Shown: positions 1-13,260, numbered from the stretch's first letter. The stretch is DNA of 64,000 nucleotides from Platerodrilus igneus (GCA_036346225.1 JARFIW010001340.1:1-64000), one strand, 5' to 3'. Program-made: numbers and translations. The notes: generated by a model from the letters alone, not told the origin.

Positions 1-447
1 TTCTGTAATATTAACAAAACATACTTTGATAGCCTTGTGAACACTTTTTATTTAATATTAATCTAATTCTGATTTGTAGACCCCTACAGGGTATCTGGCA
101 TCAGGGGAACTTTGCCATTAGAGCGCCCGCAATCAGATATTAATCTGACAACGCAAATCAGAGAATAGCTTAATATTATTACAATCTCATAAAAACTGGA
201 CTCAACCACATCCTCTTGGTAAATATTCATCAGACGTAATGACTAAGTTTAATCAATAGAGTAACACTATGATTGGCTGAATTGAGAAATAGTTCAAATA
301 AGGCAAGGCGAGGACCAAATCGATGTAAATTGACATAGCCCTGACTCCCAGCAGGTGGGGTTAGACCTATCTGACCGCAGAGTCTACAAACAGAATGATT
401 GAATTAGCGCACACCCCCATATTTATAGTGTACCCCCCAGCCCAAAT
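1..447 (+). repeat. Left terminal inverted repeat
   Basis: Reading from TTCTGTAATATTAAC, this segment matches the reverse complement of 2368-2825 with scattered mismatches. The match fades near 447, just past a CCCCCATATTTATAGTG block. The outer edge coincides with the window start, so the true end may lie upstream. Confidence 0.85.
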
Positions 448-1034
448 AGCGAACTGATGGTCATCTAATACATGCAAGTCATTAAACAGACTAAATTGTG
501 ATTAATTAAAAAACAAGCGCACCGTGACGGGTGTACCAAAAACAAATTGCAACAATTTAACCGAACTTGTTTAATATGTTTTAAAACCGCCACGGCAATC
601 ATGACGGCCACCCCATCGCGGCCACCACGTTAGAGCCAGGGCTGTCATGGAGACTGCTAAATACTATGTATTGTTTACTTATTGTGATGATATTTGAATG
701 CAAGGTAGCACAGTGCATTAACGTTTCACTCATAGCCCAGTCGCTAGACTTTAGATGTTGAGTTGGAACTATGCCGCAAGCACCATGGATTTAGCTTTGG
801 TCAGAAGCACATGCAAAGGGCAACCACACACTCAATTATCACAACATATTATGCAATTATAACAACATAGTTAACCATAGCAAAATCATATTCTTTACTA
901 AACAAAATATTGCTGTATATTTCAGAAATTACAACACTATCTCGGTCAAATGTTATTAATCAAGAATGTGATGATTATACAAATCGATAAAGCATACTTA
1001 AATATATTAATAATTGTCTATACAAAATATAAAT

Positions 1035-1935
1035 ATAACCCATTTTCAAATTCTAAATCAAAACCCAAAACGGCGCTAGATATAAATATAGTAATTACAT
1101 CAATCGATGCGTATTACTAAAATAATGGTATAATTACATTTACAAATTTTTTATATTTTGTGCCGTTTTCAAGTCATCATCAGAAAAACCCAAAACGGCA
1201 CTACATACTAATACGACAATTGCTCCAATCAATGCGGTATATTCAAATATGAATATAATTGTCTTCACAAAATTTGGTTATCTTTAGCCGTTTTCAAGAT
1301 ATAGAGCGAAATCCAAAAGGGCAGTAGATATCAAAATAAAAATTTTACTAATTGATGCGCCAGGCGAAATAATGAGAAAATTGTTTTACTAAATTTAAAT
1401 GTCTCTAACCGTTTTCAAGATATAGAGCGAAATCCAAAAGGGCACTAGATATCAAAATCATGATTTTATTAATTGATGCACCAGATGAAATAATGAGAAA
1501 ATTGTTTTACTAAATTTAAATATCTCTAACCGTTTTCAAGATATAGAGCGAAATCCAAAAGAGCACTACGTATCAAAATAACAATTACACCGATCGATGT
1601 AGCATAACGCAAATATTAAAATAATTGTTTTTGTAAAATTTAGTTATCTTTAACCCTTTTCGTGTTTTCTGTAAAAAACCAAAAAGGCACTACTTATCAA
1701 TATAATAATTACACCGGACGATGTAGCATAATCAAATACGCAAGTCGCTGTCTTTACAAAATGTTGATATCTTTAACCGTTTCCGTGTTATCATTAAAAA
1801 ACCAAAAAGGCACTACATACCAATAAGACAATTACGCCAATGGATTCCTTATGCTCAAATACGCAAATAATTGCCTTTGCAAAATTTAGCTATCTCTAAC
1901 CGTTTTCAAATTATCATCAAATAACCATTTTTTGA
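1035..1935. repeat. About 122-bp tandem repeat array, roughly 8 copies
   Basis: A unit containing CCGTTTTCAAG, then CCAAAAGGGCACTA, then AATTRMWCCRATCGATG recurs near 1041, 1161, 1277, 1408, 1529, 1650, 1774 and 1896. Spacing is about 120-130 bp and copies diverge moderately. It forms the core of the long-TIR element. The function is unknown; such arrays are common in non-autonomous DNA transposons and satellites. Confidence 0.8.
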
Positions 1936-2367
1936 CCATAAGGTCTTAAAACGCGATTATCTCAAACAGCAAGCAAAATTTCGAAACAATAATTTCGAAA
2001 AATCTTTCTTTAATAACCCCTGGTTCTGATTGAATGACCTTGTCACATATAAAAAATTTCCTGATATCTTTATAAACAAAAATTTACAAATGACCTTAGA
2101 CATGCATTGAGAGTAAAAGTTTCTACTTACATAAAAACGCTTTGGACACTTTATAATCGATATATTAACCACTATGTAAATTGTTACAAAATTAAATTTG
2201 CAGGTTGTTACACGATTGTGAACTGAACAGAATGGCATAAAGTAAGCTTTTTCTGAATATTCGTTATCAGATGGATGGCGATTGAACTCATAGTCCATCT
2301 GATGGTGCTTACAGAAAACATTAACATAATGTTTAATACGAAGTAGGAATCTAATTATAATGGTTAC

Positions 2368-2825
2368 ATTTGGGCTCGGGGGTACACTATAAATATGGGG
2401 GTGTGCGCTAATTCAATCATTCTGTTTGTAGACTCTGCGGTCAGATAGGTCTAACCCCACCTGCTGGGAGTCAGTGCTATGTCAATTCACATCTATTTGG
2501 TCCTCGCCTTGCCTTATTTGCACTATTTCTCGATTCAGCCAATCATAATGTTACTGTAATGATTAAACTTAGTCATTACGTCTGTTTAAATTCTGATGAA
2601 TATTTACCAAGAGGATGTGGTTAAGTCCAGTTTTTATGAGATTGTAATAATATTAAGTTATTCTCTGATTTGCGTTGTCAGATTAATATCTGATTGCGGG
2701 CGCTCTAATGGCAAAGTTCCCCTGATGTCAGATACCCTGTAGGGGTTTACAAATCAGAATTAGATTAATATTAAATAAAAAGTGTTCACAAGGCTATCAA
2801 AGTATGTTTTGTTAATATTACAGAA
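2368..2825 (-). repeat. Right terminal inverted repeat
   Basis: Inverted copy of 1-447, ending GTTAATATTACAGAA. The match to the visible left copy stops with the window, so 2825 is a minimum right boundary. Confidence 0.85.
2380..2425 (+). promoter_or_regulatory. TATA/initiator-like block inside the TIR
   Basis: CTATAAATA at 2387-2395 is followed about 20 bp later by a TCAATCATTCTG initiator-like motif. The block aligns, at about 80% by eye, with 3335-3378 in front of the polymerase pseudogene. A mirror copy lies in the left TIR near 400-440. Both copies point outward. Promoter activity is inferred from the motifs and the homology. Confidence 0.45.
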
Positions 2826-3329
2826 TAGCATATCCGCTAGATGTATTCCGCTTCCCGGTTTCTCACATCATTATAATCAATATTTTCCATGGTTTTGTTT
2901 TTAGTAATTATTGAATTTAAAGTAGATATTCTAAACATTTCGGTGTATGTATGCAAAAAATTGCACGAGTTCAAAGTTCAAGTTAGTTAATCTATACACG
3001 CTCCTGCTAGAAAACAGGTTTAAAGTCCAAGTTGATTATTCTCTGATCTTATTTGGTAAACATTCTAGAAGTTACTGTAGAAGTGACGACTGGTCCAAAT
3101 TTCGAGTTTATAATTAGGTTATCTTTGGACCCCTCCCCCCACCCCGCTCGTCTGTGGATATATAAACCGCTGCCTGTTGAGAGATTGTTAGTTTTTTTTC
3201 ATCGAGCAAATCTATCTTTAAAACGTATGCAATCGAGGCTAGAAGTTTGTATAATCATATCGTAGCTTTTAATAATTCATATTTTAAAAATTTCTAGAAT
3301 AAGTTTTAATCAATAAAAATATGGGGTGG

Positions 3330-3378
3330 GGGAAATACTATAAATACGGAAGCGTGTGTTAACATCAGTCATTGTGTT
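3330..3378 (+). promoter_or_regulatory. TATA + initiator promoter of PolB-1
   Basis: CTATAAATA at 3338-3346 precedes an arthropod-type initiator (ATCAGTCATT, 3364-3373) at normal spacing, shortly before the ATG at 3391. A second TATA-like site (GGATATATAAACC, about 3157) lies further upstream. The arrangement is typical of insect viral and cellular core promoters; activity is inferred. Confidence 0.5.
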
Positions 3379-3390
3379 ACAGAAAGTTGA

Positions 3391-6300
3391 ATGAGCAACA
3401 TGTCTCTCTTTGGTGATTTAGTGCAGTATATACCTGCTCTGCTTAGATTAGTGCAGACTTCATATGATGATGTCATAATTATGAATGGTCTTCGTGAATG
3501 CCGAATGGGGATTCGTCGTATAAACACTGCGATTGGAAATGCAAAATCCGTTGGTGAGAAGCAGAAGCTATTGGCTTCGTTGGGGAGCATTAAATCTATG
3601 CGCTCGCAATTCAAAGTAGCCCAGAAAAAGGGGCAGGACATAAAACTGAAAAAACTGATAAAAGTAGAATACATTGGGAAGATTCCATCTCGGTCTTTAA
3701 AGGACGTATTAGGACTGGATTAATAAGCAATCTAAAGCATAAGGATATTGGAAAATTTCTAATAGACTGTAAAAGTCTTTTCAAAAGAAGAATCCAGAAT
3801 GCTTTGAAAATGGATGAAGCTATAAAAGTTAACACAATATTCTGTGGGGAGTTTGAAATTGCAACTGGTGACAAGCTTATGCAAAAATATAAATATTTCA
3901 CTACATCTAATACCGCCATCTTCAGACACACCGATCTAGACAAATGGTTTATGAAAAAAGTTATGGAACCATTAGTGACACAGTTGGAGGAGTTCCAAGA
4001 ACGAGACAGCGGGTGGTGTTTGCAAAATATAATTAATTTGGGGATTAACATCAACAAATATAATCTTCTGCGAGGATCTTCGTATATTGAGCTGCCGCTT
4101 GAGATCAAACAAAAACATGCATGTATCAATGTTAAAAATAGCGATCAAGCTTGCTTTGCATGGAGCATAATGGCGGCGTTACATCCAATCGAACGAAACC
4201 CTCAAAGAGTGTCCAAATATCCCCACTACTCTGAAAAATTGAACTTAAAAGGAATCCAGTTTTTGATGACTCTTAATCAGATCAAGAACTTTGAGTCGCG
4301 AAATGGTATATCAATTAACTTCTACGTCTTAAAATTGATGAAACACAAGTTCACTACCGTTCCTATATTGGTATCGGAGAATAACAAAAATAGACATGTG
4401 AATCTCCTAATGATTCATAACCAATATTATGATGAATAAATGGAATGCTTTATACATATCGATGGATCTGAAACATTCGACACCCATTATGTATGGATAA
4501 AAGACTTGAGTCGGCTGGTGTCATCACAACTTAGTTCTGACTGCGCGAAGAAACACTTTTGTGATCGCTGCCTAGACTACTTTAATACTGAAGGAAAATT
4601 GTGTAATCATATTATTGACTGCAAAATGAAACAATTATGTATGCCTCGACTACCTACAGAAGAAGACAAGATCCTTCGCTTCAAGAATTTCAAAAACAAA
4701 GTTAAAGTGCCATTTATTGTATATGCGGATCTGAAATGTATATTGAAGTCTACCGGAATGGAAAAAAAGTATCAAGAACATGTGCCATATAGTGTTGGAT
4801 ATTCTGTGAAATGTGACTATGATGACTCATTATCATTTTATCGGTCATATCGGGGTGAAGATTGTGTGAAGTGGTTTACTATGGAGCTACGTCAGTTTGC
4901 AGAAGACGTTGAGACGGTATTTCTATGTCCCTATGATGTGTCTCCGTTAACACGAGAACAAGAAGCTGCATTTACGACTGCAACACATTGTTGTATTTGT
5001 GAGAAGCCGTTCAGTCCAGACGACAAAAAAGTTCGTGATCATAATCATTTAGTGCCGACTAATAATTACAGAGGACCAGCGCACGAGAGTTGTAATATCA
5101 AGTATCAAGATTCTCATACAATTCCGATAGTTTTCCACAACTTGAGTGGTTATGACAGCCATTTCGTAATTAAAAGTATTGCTGTAGATTTGGATGGCCG
5201 TGTGGAAGTGTTATCAGTAACTAGACCCCGCCCACTATTATACTTTTCCAGGATACACTTGGGATGGAATGTTAAAGCATACTCATCAAGAACTTGAGTT
5301 GTTGACCAACATCGATCAGCTATTGTTTATAGAAAAGGGGATACGTTGAGGACTTAGTCACGTGTGTTCGGAACGCCGTGCTTCTGCTAACAATAAGTAT
5401 TTACCAACGTATGATCCTTCTAAACCCGATGTATACCTTATGTACTATGATGTTAACAATTAATATGGATGGGCGATGAGCCAGCCCTTACCCTATGAGG
5501 GATTCGAATGGGCGGACACTAACATCGACGTGACATCAGTTCCTGATAATGCGAATGATGGCTATATCTTGGAGGTAGATTTGGAGTATCCGGAATCTAT
5601 TCATAACTTGCATATGGACATCCCATTCTGTCCTGAACATATTGATCCGAAGACTGGAAAACCGCCTGTATCAAAAACTCAAACTACCAAATTAATGGCC
5701 ACACTGAATTCTAAAAGAAGATATGTGATCCACTACAGGAATCTAAAACAAGCTTTAGAAAATGGACTTAAACTAGAAGCTATTCACAGGATGCTGAAAT
5801 TTAAACAAAGCTACTGGTTAAAATCTTACATTGATCTCAATACTGAACTTCGGAAACGTGCAAGGAATGAATTTGAAAAGAACTTGTTCAAGCTAATGAA
5901 CAATGCCGTTTTTGGGAAAACGATGGAAAATATACGAAAACATTGTAATGTGAAACTTGTGCAAAACTGGGAAGGTAGATATGGAGCCGAAGCCAGGATA
6001 TCCAGCCCGTTATTCAAAAATGTTACAATCTTCGATGAAAACCTTGTGGCTGTGGAACTTCTTAAATCGGAAGTATTTTTCAATAAGCCAATATACGTTG
6101 GAATGTGCATCCTTGACATGGCCAAGTTGACAATCTACGATTTCCACTATGGATACATGAACGCCGTCTTTGGAGATGGGTGCCGAGTACTTTACACAAA
6201 TGCAGATAGTCTAATTTATAAAATAGTAAATCAGGATCCTTATGAAACTATGAAGCGGGATTGTCGTCAACGTTTTGATACTTCCGACTATCCTGCCAAC

Positions 6301-6756
6301 AACATTTATGGAATTACGCTAATTAACAAAAAAATATTGAGGATGATGAAGGATGAAAATAATGGACAACATATGAAAGATTTTATTGGGTTACGATCAA
6401 AGATGTATGCGACGAGGATTTTTAAGACAGCCGAGGAAGAAGAAGCTGAACTCTTACGAGAAGAGAAAGAATCATCTGGTATCCGAGACTTTGGTTTTAC
6501 AAAGAAAATTAAAGGGATTAAAAGATCAGTGATAAAGAATAGAATTACTTTTGAGGATTATGTTGATTGTATCGAAGATTACAAGGAAGTATTTGTAACG
6601 CAGAATCTAATTCAATCAACCAAGCATCAAGTTCACACTATCGCTCAAGAGAAGATTGCCCTAAGCCCGAACGATAATAAACGTCACTTGCTTCCTGGTT
6701 CATATGCAACACTACCTGTTGGACATTATTCAATTATGGAGCAAGAGGAAATATAA
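3391..6756 (+). pseudogene. PolB-1: protein-primed-type family B DNA polymerase, broken
   Basis: The product would replicate a linear Polinton/adintovirus-type genome. Surviving parts in order are an N-terminal domain (3391-4439), the ExoI region with YADLK near 4725, a CxxC...HNH-like zinc/endonuclease-VII-like insert (about 4990-5100), ExoII HNLSGYDSHF near 5140, motif A around 5440-5500, motif B with NNAVFGKTMEN near 5900, motif C near 6199 and a C-terminal LLPGSYATLP block. Breaks include a frameshift near 3722, a stop at 4437-4439, frame loss and likely deletion around 5225-5240, a TGA near 5348 and a TAA at 5461-5463 within motif A. Motif C reads NADS instead of DTDS, so the first catalytic Asp is lost. 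No capsid genes or TIRs of its own were seen nearby. Confidence 0.9.
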
Positions 6757-7569
6757 TACTTATTGCAGATGTAGGATATTGATTGTAAATATATTATCCG
6801 CAATAAAATTTTATATAATTTATATTAGTGTTATTCTATTCTTAAAAACTGAATGTAATAGACGTCGTGGGTGTTGGTTGAAAAGTAACCTGAATTGACC
6901 CTCAATTCCTCCTTATGGGGATTTCAATACTTGGTACAAAAATGACCAGAATGGACTTTAGATTTTTCCATAAGAAAATACATGAGAAAATTGCACCTTT
7001 TGTGCTAGAACATAGATAGCTTATCTACTTACCGCCCCCCTTGAAAGTATTAGAGGATACCTTTCAAAGTATCCCAGCAAAAATTATGATAAACTAACAT
7101 AAGCAAGATAAAAACAAATGAGATAAAACGACATCTGCAGATGACCTAAGGTTTAACATAAATGAGAAGCAAACATTGCTAAAACAAATGGCGCAAAATG
7201 CCTTATCACTAAACTATACTATGTAAATTATAAAGCCATAAAACTTCAAAAAATATCAACTTATTAGGTAGAATTCATTTCCACTGGTAACAGACATACT
7301 TTCACAACTCTTCGTCGTAAAACACCATTGGAGGTTTTTACACTAACTACTTGCACACGGCCATCTCTTTCAGTAGTTCTCGCCCTATATAAACTATTAC
7401 TTTCGCTACTTTCGCCAGTTACTTCGCCACAAGACACCTTTTGGCTTTGAATGGACTAGTGAGTCTGCTAGTTCAGGAGTAACTCTTCTCTTTACACTTT
7501 TACTTGTCTACTTAATATAATCATTCTTATCTTTATTATTTTTATATTTTTATTTTATTACTTATTTCT
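6757..7569. other. Non-coding stretch, no recognised feature
   Basis: AT-rich DNA without a convincing reading frame. A CTATATAAACTATTACTTTCGC stretch near 7385 is TATA-like but has no gene after it. I see nothing else. Confidence 0.4.
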
Positions 7570-7694
7570 TTTCTTATCCTGATGAAGACCCTTACAAAAG
7601 TGGGCTAAACGTCGACCTTAATTTATAAAATGACACGGTCCCAACCCGAACCATAAATATTTATAATGACTCCGGCCGTGAAAGCCTCTGATAA
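7570..7694 (+). mobile_element. Possible Penelope/LINE 3' tail
   Basis: The segment contains CTGATGAAGACCC, a GGGCTAAACGTCGACC stretch and ACTCCGGCCGTGAAAGCC. To my recollection these resemble phrases common in 3' ends of arthropod Penelope-like or non-LTR elements. It abuts the gypsy fragment directly. The family assignment is a guess. Confidence 0.3.
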
Positions 7695-8845
7695 TATCGC
7701 GAATAAAAGCTGTTCACCGATAAAAAACCATACAAGCAGCGAGACAAACAACCACACAACCAAAATTCACACCATTCAACGCACAAATGAATCAACCGCG
7801 AATTAAAAACCCAAAATTTAATAACACAAATTTCAATAATCAATTTAGACAATTCCCGAGACCAACATTCAACTCAAATTTTACAAAACCCACATTCACA
7901 CCAAGATTTAATCAAAACGTAAAGCAACAAAAACGAGCATTCGGCACAAACCTTAACCAAAATACACCTATGATGAATAACAATAACAAACCTTACAGTT
8001 ATTATAAACCAGCTTCTATGGACACCTCATCTGGTAACACCAGACAAAATACAAAAATATCGCAAATCCAACTAAGCCATAATCAAAAACGAAACTTGAC
8101 CTCGGAAGAACTATTTCACCAAGAAGTAGAAGAATTTAATAATGACCAGAATAATTACACAAACTATGAACCAAATCATTTAGAAACCTACGGACATAAC
8201 AACCCATGTGAAAATTCCGAAGAGGAAGACGAAGAAAACGCGTACTTAAATTTTCAGGTAGACCGATTTATAAACGACCAAACGTAATCAATTTAAATAA
8301 TAGCAATTAACAAATATTGTCATACATAGAAATACCCTACGCAAAACTTAAATTACTAATCGATACCGAATCCTCAAAAACATTAATTAGCCCCCAAACA
8401 GTAAAAAAAGCACTATTTAGGTTTTGTAGAAAGAGAACCCTTTAAAATTAAAACAGCCCATCAAACGACATTACATCAATTCATAGCTAACATACTCCTA
8501 CCGAAAACCTTTAACGTAAAAATGAAACCTAAATTTTGCATTTTCGAATTTAACGATAGATACGACGGACTAGCAGGAATGGACCTTCTAAGAAAATTAG
8601 GAGCCAACATAAAACACCGTTTATTAAGAACAAAACACGGACAAATCCTCATTAAATTCCAAAATACCCAAAACTGATCAAAAATACACCATAGAACCCT
8701 GAACCGAGAAACAAATAAAAATTTCAGTAAATTCAAAAAACGACGTAGGAATCATAAATCACACAACATTTCAACAAGGAGTAGAAACCCCTACAGCATA
8801 AGTACAAATAAAAGATAATTATGCTGTAACAATTTCGATTTTCTG
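7695..8845 (+). pseudogene. Truncated gypsy fragment: Gag C-terminus and protease
   Basis: From about 7695 the translation matches the asparagine-rich Gag tail of the gypsy-1 copy (FNNTNFNNQ, MDTSSGNTRQNTKI, SEELFHQE); the open part runs 7787-8287. A broken protease follows with LLIDTESSKTLISP near 8355, where the catalytic DTG has become DTE. Similarity continues to about 8845 and then stops. No LTR, reverse transcriptase or integrase is attached, so this is a short relic of the same family, cut at both ends. Confidence 0.85.
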
Positions 8846-9739
8846 TTATTCAAATACTCAAGTTTTGTTCGATACACCTAATCAATAAATGTTAAATTTC
8901 TATTGGAACCTTTTATTATAAAATTCATACATAGTACGCCCTCTACATTAGAATAGCAAAAGTACACATCAAGTGACTTCTAGTTGTTTGTATCTTGTGT
9001 CAATATCCCCCTTTCCCGCACATACGAGTAGAAGAAAGGCTGCCTCGTGGAATAAGCCATTTTTAATATCAGATGTAGTCCGTAGACACGTATTTTTCGG
9101 AGCTTGCACGTTTTTAATCAAACATGCCGCCCGACCAGTTATTTAAGTGGAGTCAACATGTTCCATAAGTTAGTCTTAGTTTTGGTAATAGCATCGACCT
9201 AAAATGGTGATGGAAATATTTTTACGGTAAGAAAGATTGCACAAGCTTACCCCAAATTTTTATTCTTTCGTTTCATTTCAGCGCAAGTTTTTGAAGTTCT
9301 TGAGATCTTCAAGTTTTTATTCATTTTTTAGTTTAGCGTTTTAAGGATTAAACTAACTATCATTAAATATGGAGATAATTATAATTCCGAATTTTTAAAA
9401 TATTAAATTTAAGTTACAAGTAAAGAAGTTATGGAAATTTAAAAGCAGTTTCAATTGTTACTAGGCAAGAAGGTAGAAACCCGCACATGTTATTGGTTAA
9501 TACGAAGGTTAAATCCGGACCCCTGTGTCAGCTACGCTCAACTATAAGAGTAAGGACGCAGATATAGCAGATGGTTAGCGGTGAATCACCCTCCATTTTT
9601 ATTCTTATATTTTTTTTCAAGAAACTTTCAATTAAATGCTCAGATAAATTTTTGAAGAAGCTATACCTAAGTTCGTTTAAAATTAATTCTCCAAATTTTT
9701 TCTAAAGTTCATAGTTCAATTAATTTATTTCATTTAAAC
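8846..9739. other. Non-coding stretch, nothing recognised
   Basis: AT-rich with no plausible frame, repeat or RNA gene that I can support. Confidence 0.4.
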
Positions 9740-10252
9740 AATTAACAATAGAAGGAGACCGAACTACATCTAACAAGAAAGAACGGCGCCTATGAGGAAA
9801 GATAACAAACATAGAACAAAAAGTTGTTGAAAGCGTATGTGTTGAGCACAGCACAGACAGTATGCCTACGAAATACGAGCAGGCTGAAAAGCAGACAGAA
9901 GAACAGTAGCAGTCTTTGAAATGCCGTGCTTTAGATGTATGAGGATAGACAGAGAAAGGTAATAACAAATAAGTTATAGAAACAGTAAGGAACAAGGATA
10001 TCTTTGGGAAAAAATATGAGAAATAGAAGGGCAGAATACGTTCTAAGGCATTTTTGGGGAATAGTATGAGATATATGACAAGCAGAGATAGGAAAAAAGA
10101 GGTGGATGTAAACCTAGATCAGATAGTGATAGATGCAGACTGTGCAAATTTCGGGAAAATCTGTAGGTTAGTTCAGAATAGGAAACAATGATGGTACGCG
10201 TCTAACCAGTTTCAGGACTGAAGACCCAATGATGATGATGATGATGATGATA
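9740..10252 (+). mobile_element. LINE 3' end remnant with (GAT)n tail
   Basis: A degenerate frame resembles the C-terminus of an insect endonuclease-reverse-transcriptase LINE: a FEMPCFRCMRIDRER-like stretch near 9915-9965 and a DVNLDQIVIDADCANF-like stretch near 10108. It is followed by GAAGACC and a (GAT)n microsatellite at about 10228-10252, typical of LINE 3' termini. Several stops interrupt it. The RTE/Jockey-like assignment is tentative. Confidence 0.5.
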
Positions 10253-12023
10253 GATTTTTTAGTTGGAAAAAAAGTGGTGTGTGTTATTTGTCTTAAAAGT
10301 GGCTTTGTTTGACGAGCAAAATTACATAAACTTAGCTACGCTGCGTTTCGCCTTACCAACGCAAAATTTATTTATCAAACAAAGAATCACAGTTTTAATA
10401 TATTATTTCCATAGCAATGTTGTGATTTAAAGCCACTACAAATATAAACGGTAGAGTTATTGTAACGTCTAAATTCTAACCATACATTTATCGGGTAGGG
10501 AATAATTTTGTAACATCAATGCATACGGTTGCACATCAAATAGTGTGTATAACCTGGCCGTGAAATTCTTTAGCGAGCTCAAGATTATCTTGTCTCGGCT
10601 ATAAACTTTTTCTTAGTATGCTAAAAGGCAATTTCTTGGCCTTGGTATACAAATAACTATTAAATTTTTTTTGTGATGCCTTCACACTTTACTAATTTCT
10701 CTTCGAAGGCAAACAATACATACTGTAACGGCTACTATTAACGCGTTTCATCAATTTAAAAGAAGTAATAACAGGTAAACAAGTAATAACTCACTGTTCA
10801 CAAGTCTAATTAACAGTATATGCCTTATTTATAAATGTTTCGAGTCCAATTAACAATGAAGCACTATAACATTAATGTTCTTTACAAGCACTAATACCTT
10901 CTTAAACTAAATTCCTAACCATAAGGCTTCTCAACAACACTAAACAGTACTATAATTTATTTATTACACTTTTGTCTATTTATGTATTCTACAAGCTGGC
11001 GGTACAATATACAAGTTCACATAACACAAATTTATATTTACTCTTGGACTTCCAAAAGCGGAACTAATTAACTTTACACGATATAATTTATATTCGACAT
11101 TTAGATATAGACTAACTCTGTACTTCATTAGCGGTCTTATTTATACCCTGAATTCATACTCTGGTATGTGCTCGAACATTCTCGATTTCTGGAGAATACA
11201 CTAGGGTTATGTAGCTTGTGTGTTTGACAGGTTGCCTAATAGTAGTTCGTAACAATACTATTATACCACTTTTAATCCTAATAATACAATACTATTATGT
11301 AACTTATAACTTATTCTTTAGTGGAACAGTAAAATCTAGTGTCATTTTTTAGGCAAAATGAGGTTATTACACAATCTGAATGTACTAATAGTCACACACA
11401 AACATCTTGGATTGGTTCATATTTCTGTAATTTGAAAAACGGTATCAGACGCTTGAATAGCAACGCGTACGGGTTCTTAAACTCAACTTCTTTTGCTAAA
11501 GCAAAAACAAAATTAACAATTACGCATAGGGTATCTATTTATACACCAGCGGACGAGTCCATTTAATTAGAGAAGAGTCTGCAGTAACTTAAAATAAAAA
11601 TATTCAAGTCCATAGGTTTCACTAACATGGAATCTCAAGAATGTAAGTTACGCGCGTAATTAAATGCGATCTTGAACCTGGTAATTAGATTGCTATACCT
11701 TTAGCGTAAATGTTTTCACAGTGAGGGAACTAGTAAAATATTATAAAACGTTCCAATACTTTGGTTAATTATTGTAATTCGAAAAGGTATGACTAATAGC
11801 CTTGACGTATTAATTTTTCCACCTTTGAAAATTTTGGGGTTAAACAACATTTTCAAACTTGCATGTTTAAACTACGATTTTCTAGTGTTATTCAGCAACT
11901 TTAGTTGCTAGACACCTTTTATATTATCCGTTTGTAAACGTCGAAGAAATTAATAATTACACGTATAATTCAAAACTGTTTATCATTATTTTTTCTAGAA
12001 TGAACATCTTAAGTATCTCATGC
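10253..12023. other. Non-coding stretch, nothing recognised
   Basis: AT-rich with weak short frames only (for example 11339-11566) and no family resemblance. I see no TIRs, LTRs or RNA genes here. Confidence 0.35.
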
Positions 12024-12024
12024 A

Positions 12025-12066
<42 letters not shown>

Positions 12067-12075
12067 AAGAGAAAG
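12024..12075. repeat. (GT)n(GA)n microsatellite
   Basis: Uninterrupted GT dinucleotides pass directly into GA dinucleotides, ending in GAAAGAGAAAG. Confidence 0.95.
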
Positions 12076-12129
12076 CGTTTTTATTGGAGTGACACCGTAA
12101 ACAAACACAACGAGAAGCACATCGAGACA

Positions 12130-12760
12130 GTTTATTTGCAGGAGGAACTAAAAATTACAGACGATGAGTGGGAGCAAATTAAGGATTTCGAAAAGCAGTC
12201 GAACGCAGCGCATGAAGAATATATAAACGCAGCAATTTACTTAAAGCGAGCCAAGTTGCTATTTGAAAAACCATACACCATAACAAAATTTTCTCCCCAA
12301 AATCATAATTGTAGGTCTGAAACCGTTGGACGATTATAAAATAACTTTCATATTTGTTGACATCATTTTGTAGACCATACTTAATGTATCTCTCAACGTA
12401 TTTAGGAAGTTTATATCAAATCTTCCATATATTATACGCACTATGAAAGTTAGCGTGCGAAATCAAATATGCAAGTTTGACAACTTGCGTTTTTATTTAA
12501 ATAAGAATTGTTCAGTGAAGACAATGACATTTTATGAGAATTATATGTTATCTATCAAAGGAACTTTAGAACACTTTTTAGGGATATCTCAGATCGTTCT
12601 CAAACTACGCTAATACTTTAAGAGAACTAACGGAAAACGGTACTCCTAATATAGATCTGTTTCTGTTAGATGTAGCAATAGAAAGATATAACAGGAATGA
12701 TGTTTTACGGAATCTCGCACATGATATAATTAAAAAGCAAATACAGTAATAGCAATATTG
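12130..12760 (+). pseudogene. Unrecognised coding-like remnants
   Basis: A charged, lysine/glutamate-rich frame (12136-12339, TDDEWEQIKDFEKQSNAAHE) follows a TTATTTGCAG splice-acceptor-like sequence and has no ATG. A second coding-like segment near 12605-12750 reads LRELTENGTPNIDLFLLDVA. I recognise neither. They may be exons of one decayed gene or Polinton cargo. Confidence 0.3.
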
Positions 12761-13260
12761 GGGTTATGTTATACGAATTTATAAAACTTATCCAAGATTG
12801 TTTGAAAACAGTATTTGTAGACAAGTTAAGTATATGGAAGAGTACAACAGGTTTCCATTCCACGCATTTACGGGCGATGTTTAAATTTTAAACCATAGAT
12901 TTTAGAGAAATTTTGATCGCTATAATTCTACATATTACAGTTTATTTTTTTATACTTTTCTAAATTTCAACTACAGATATTAATAGCTGTAAATAAAATT
13001 ATGTTATAGTTTTAAATAAAACGATTCTGATTAATAATTTTGTAAAACGTTTATAACACCCTTTTAATAAATACACATCTTTGTTATAATTCTTTTCATA
13101 AGTACTTAGATACCCATTTCAGTTATGTGGATGTTTGAAGAATTAAACAATATAAATGTATACCTTATATTTTATAACATAAACAAGCTAATATATACAA
13201 AAATAATTTCTAGATTCACATTATTCATTTCTTATGATAGTAGTTGAGGTGGTTAAATTT

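Larger units (their letters stand above)
1..2825. mobile_element. Long-TIR (fold-back-like) non-autonomous element
   Basis: The first bases of the window reappear inverted at 2368-2825, giving TIRs of about 450 bp around a core of about 1.9 kb without a convincing gene. The core is largely a tandem array. The left TIR may extend beyond the window start, so no target duplication can be checked. The only long frame inside (1957-2298, minus) resembles nothing I know. Each TIR carries a TATA/initiator-like block similar to the promoter of the polymerase pseudogene next door. It could be a fold-back transposon or a gutted derivative of a virus-like element; the class is unresolved. Confidence 0.75.

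Noticed and set aside
1035..1935. CRISPR-like array
   Set aside because: Units of about 122 bp repeat along their whole length with no unique spacers; this is a tandem satellite in eukaryotic DNA.
3611..4129. Minus-strand frame of 172 residues across PolB-1
   Set aside because: Antisense shadow of the polymerase N-terminal domain, which has family motifs on the plus strand.
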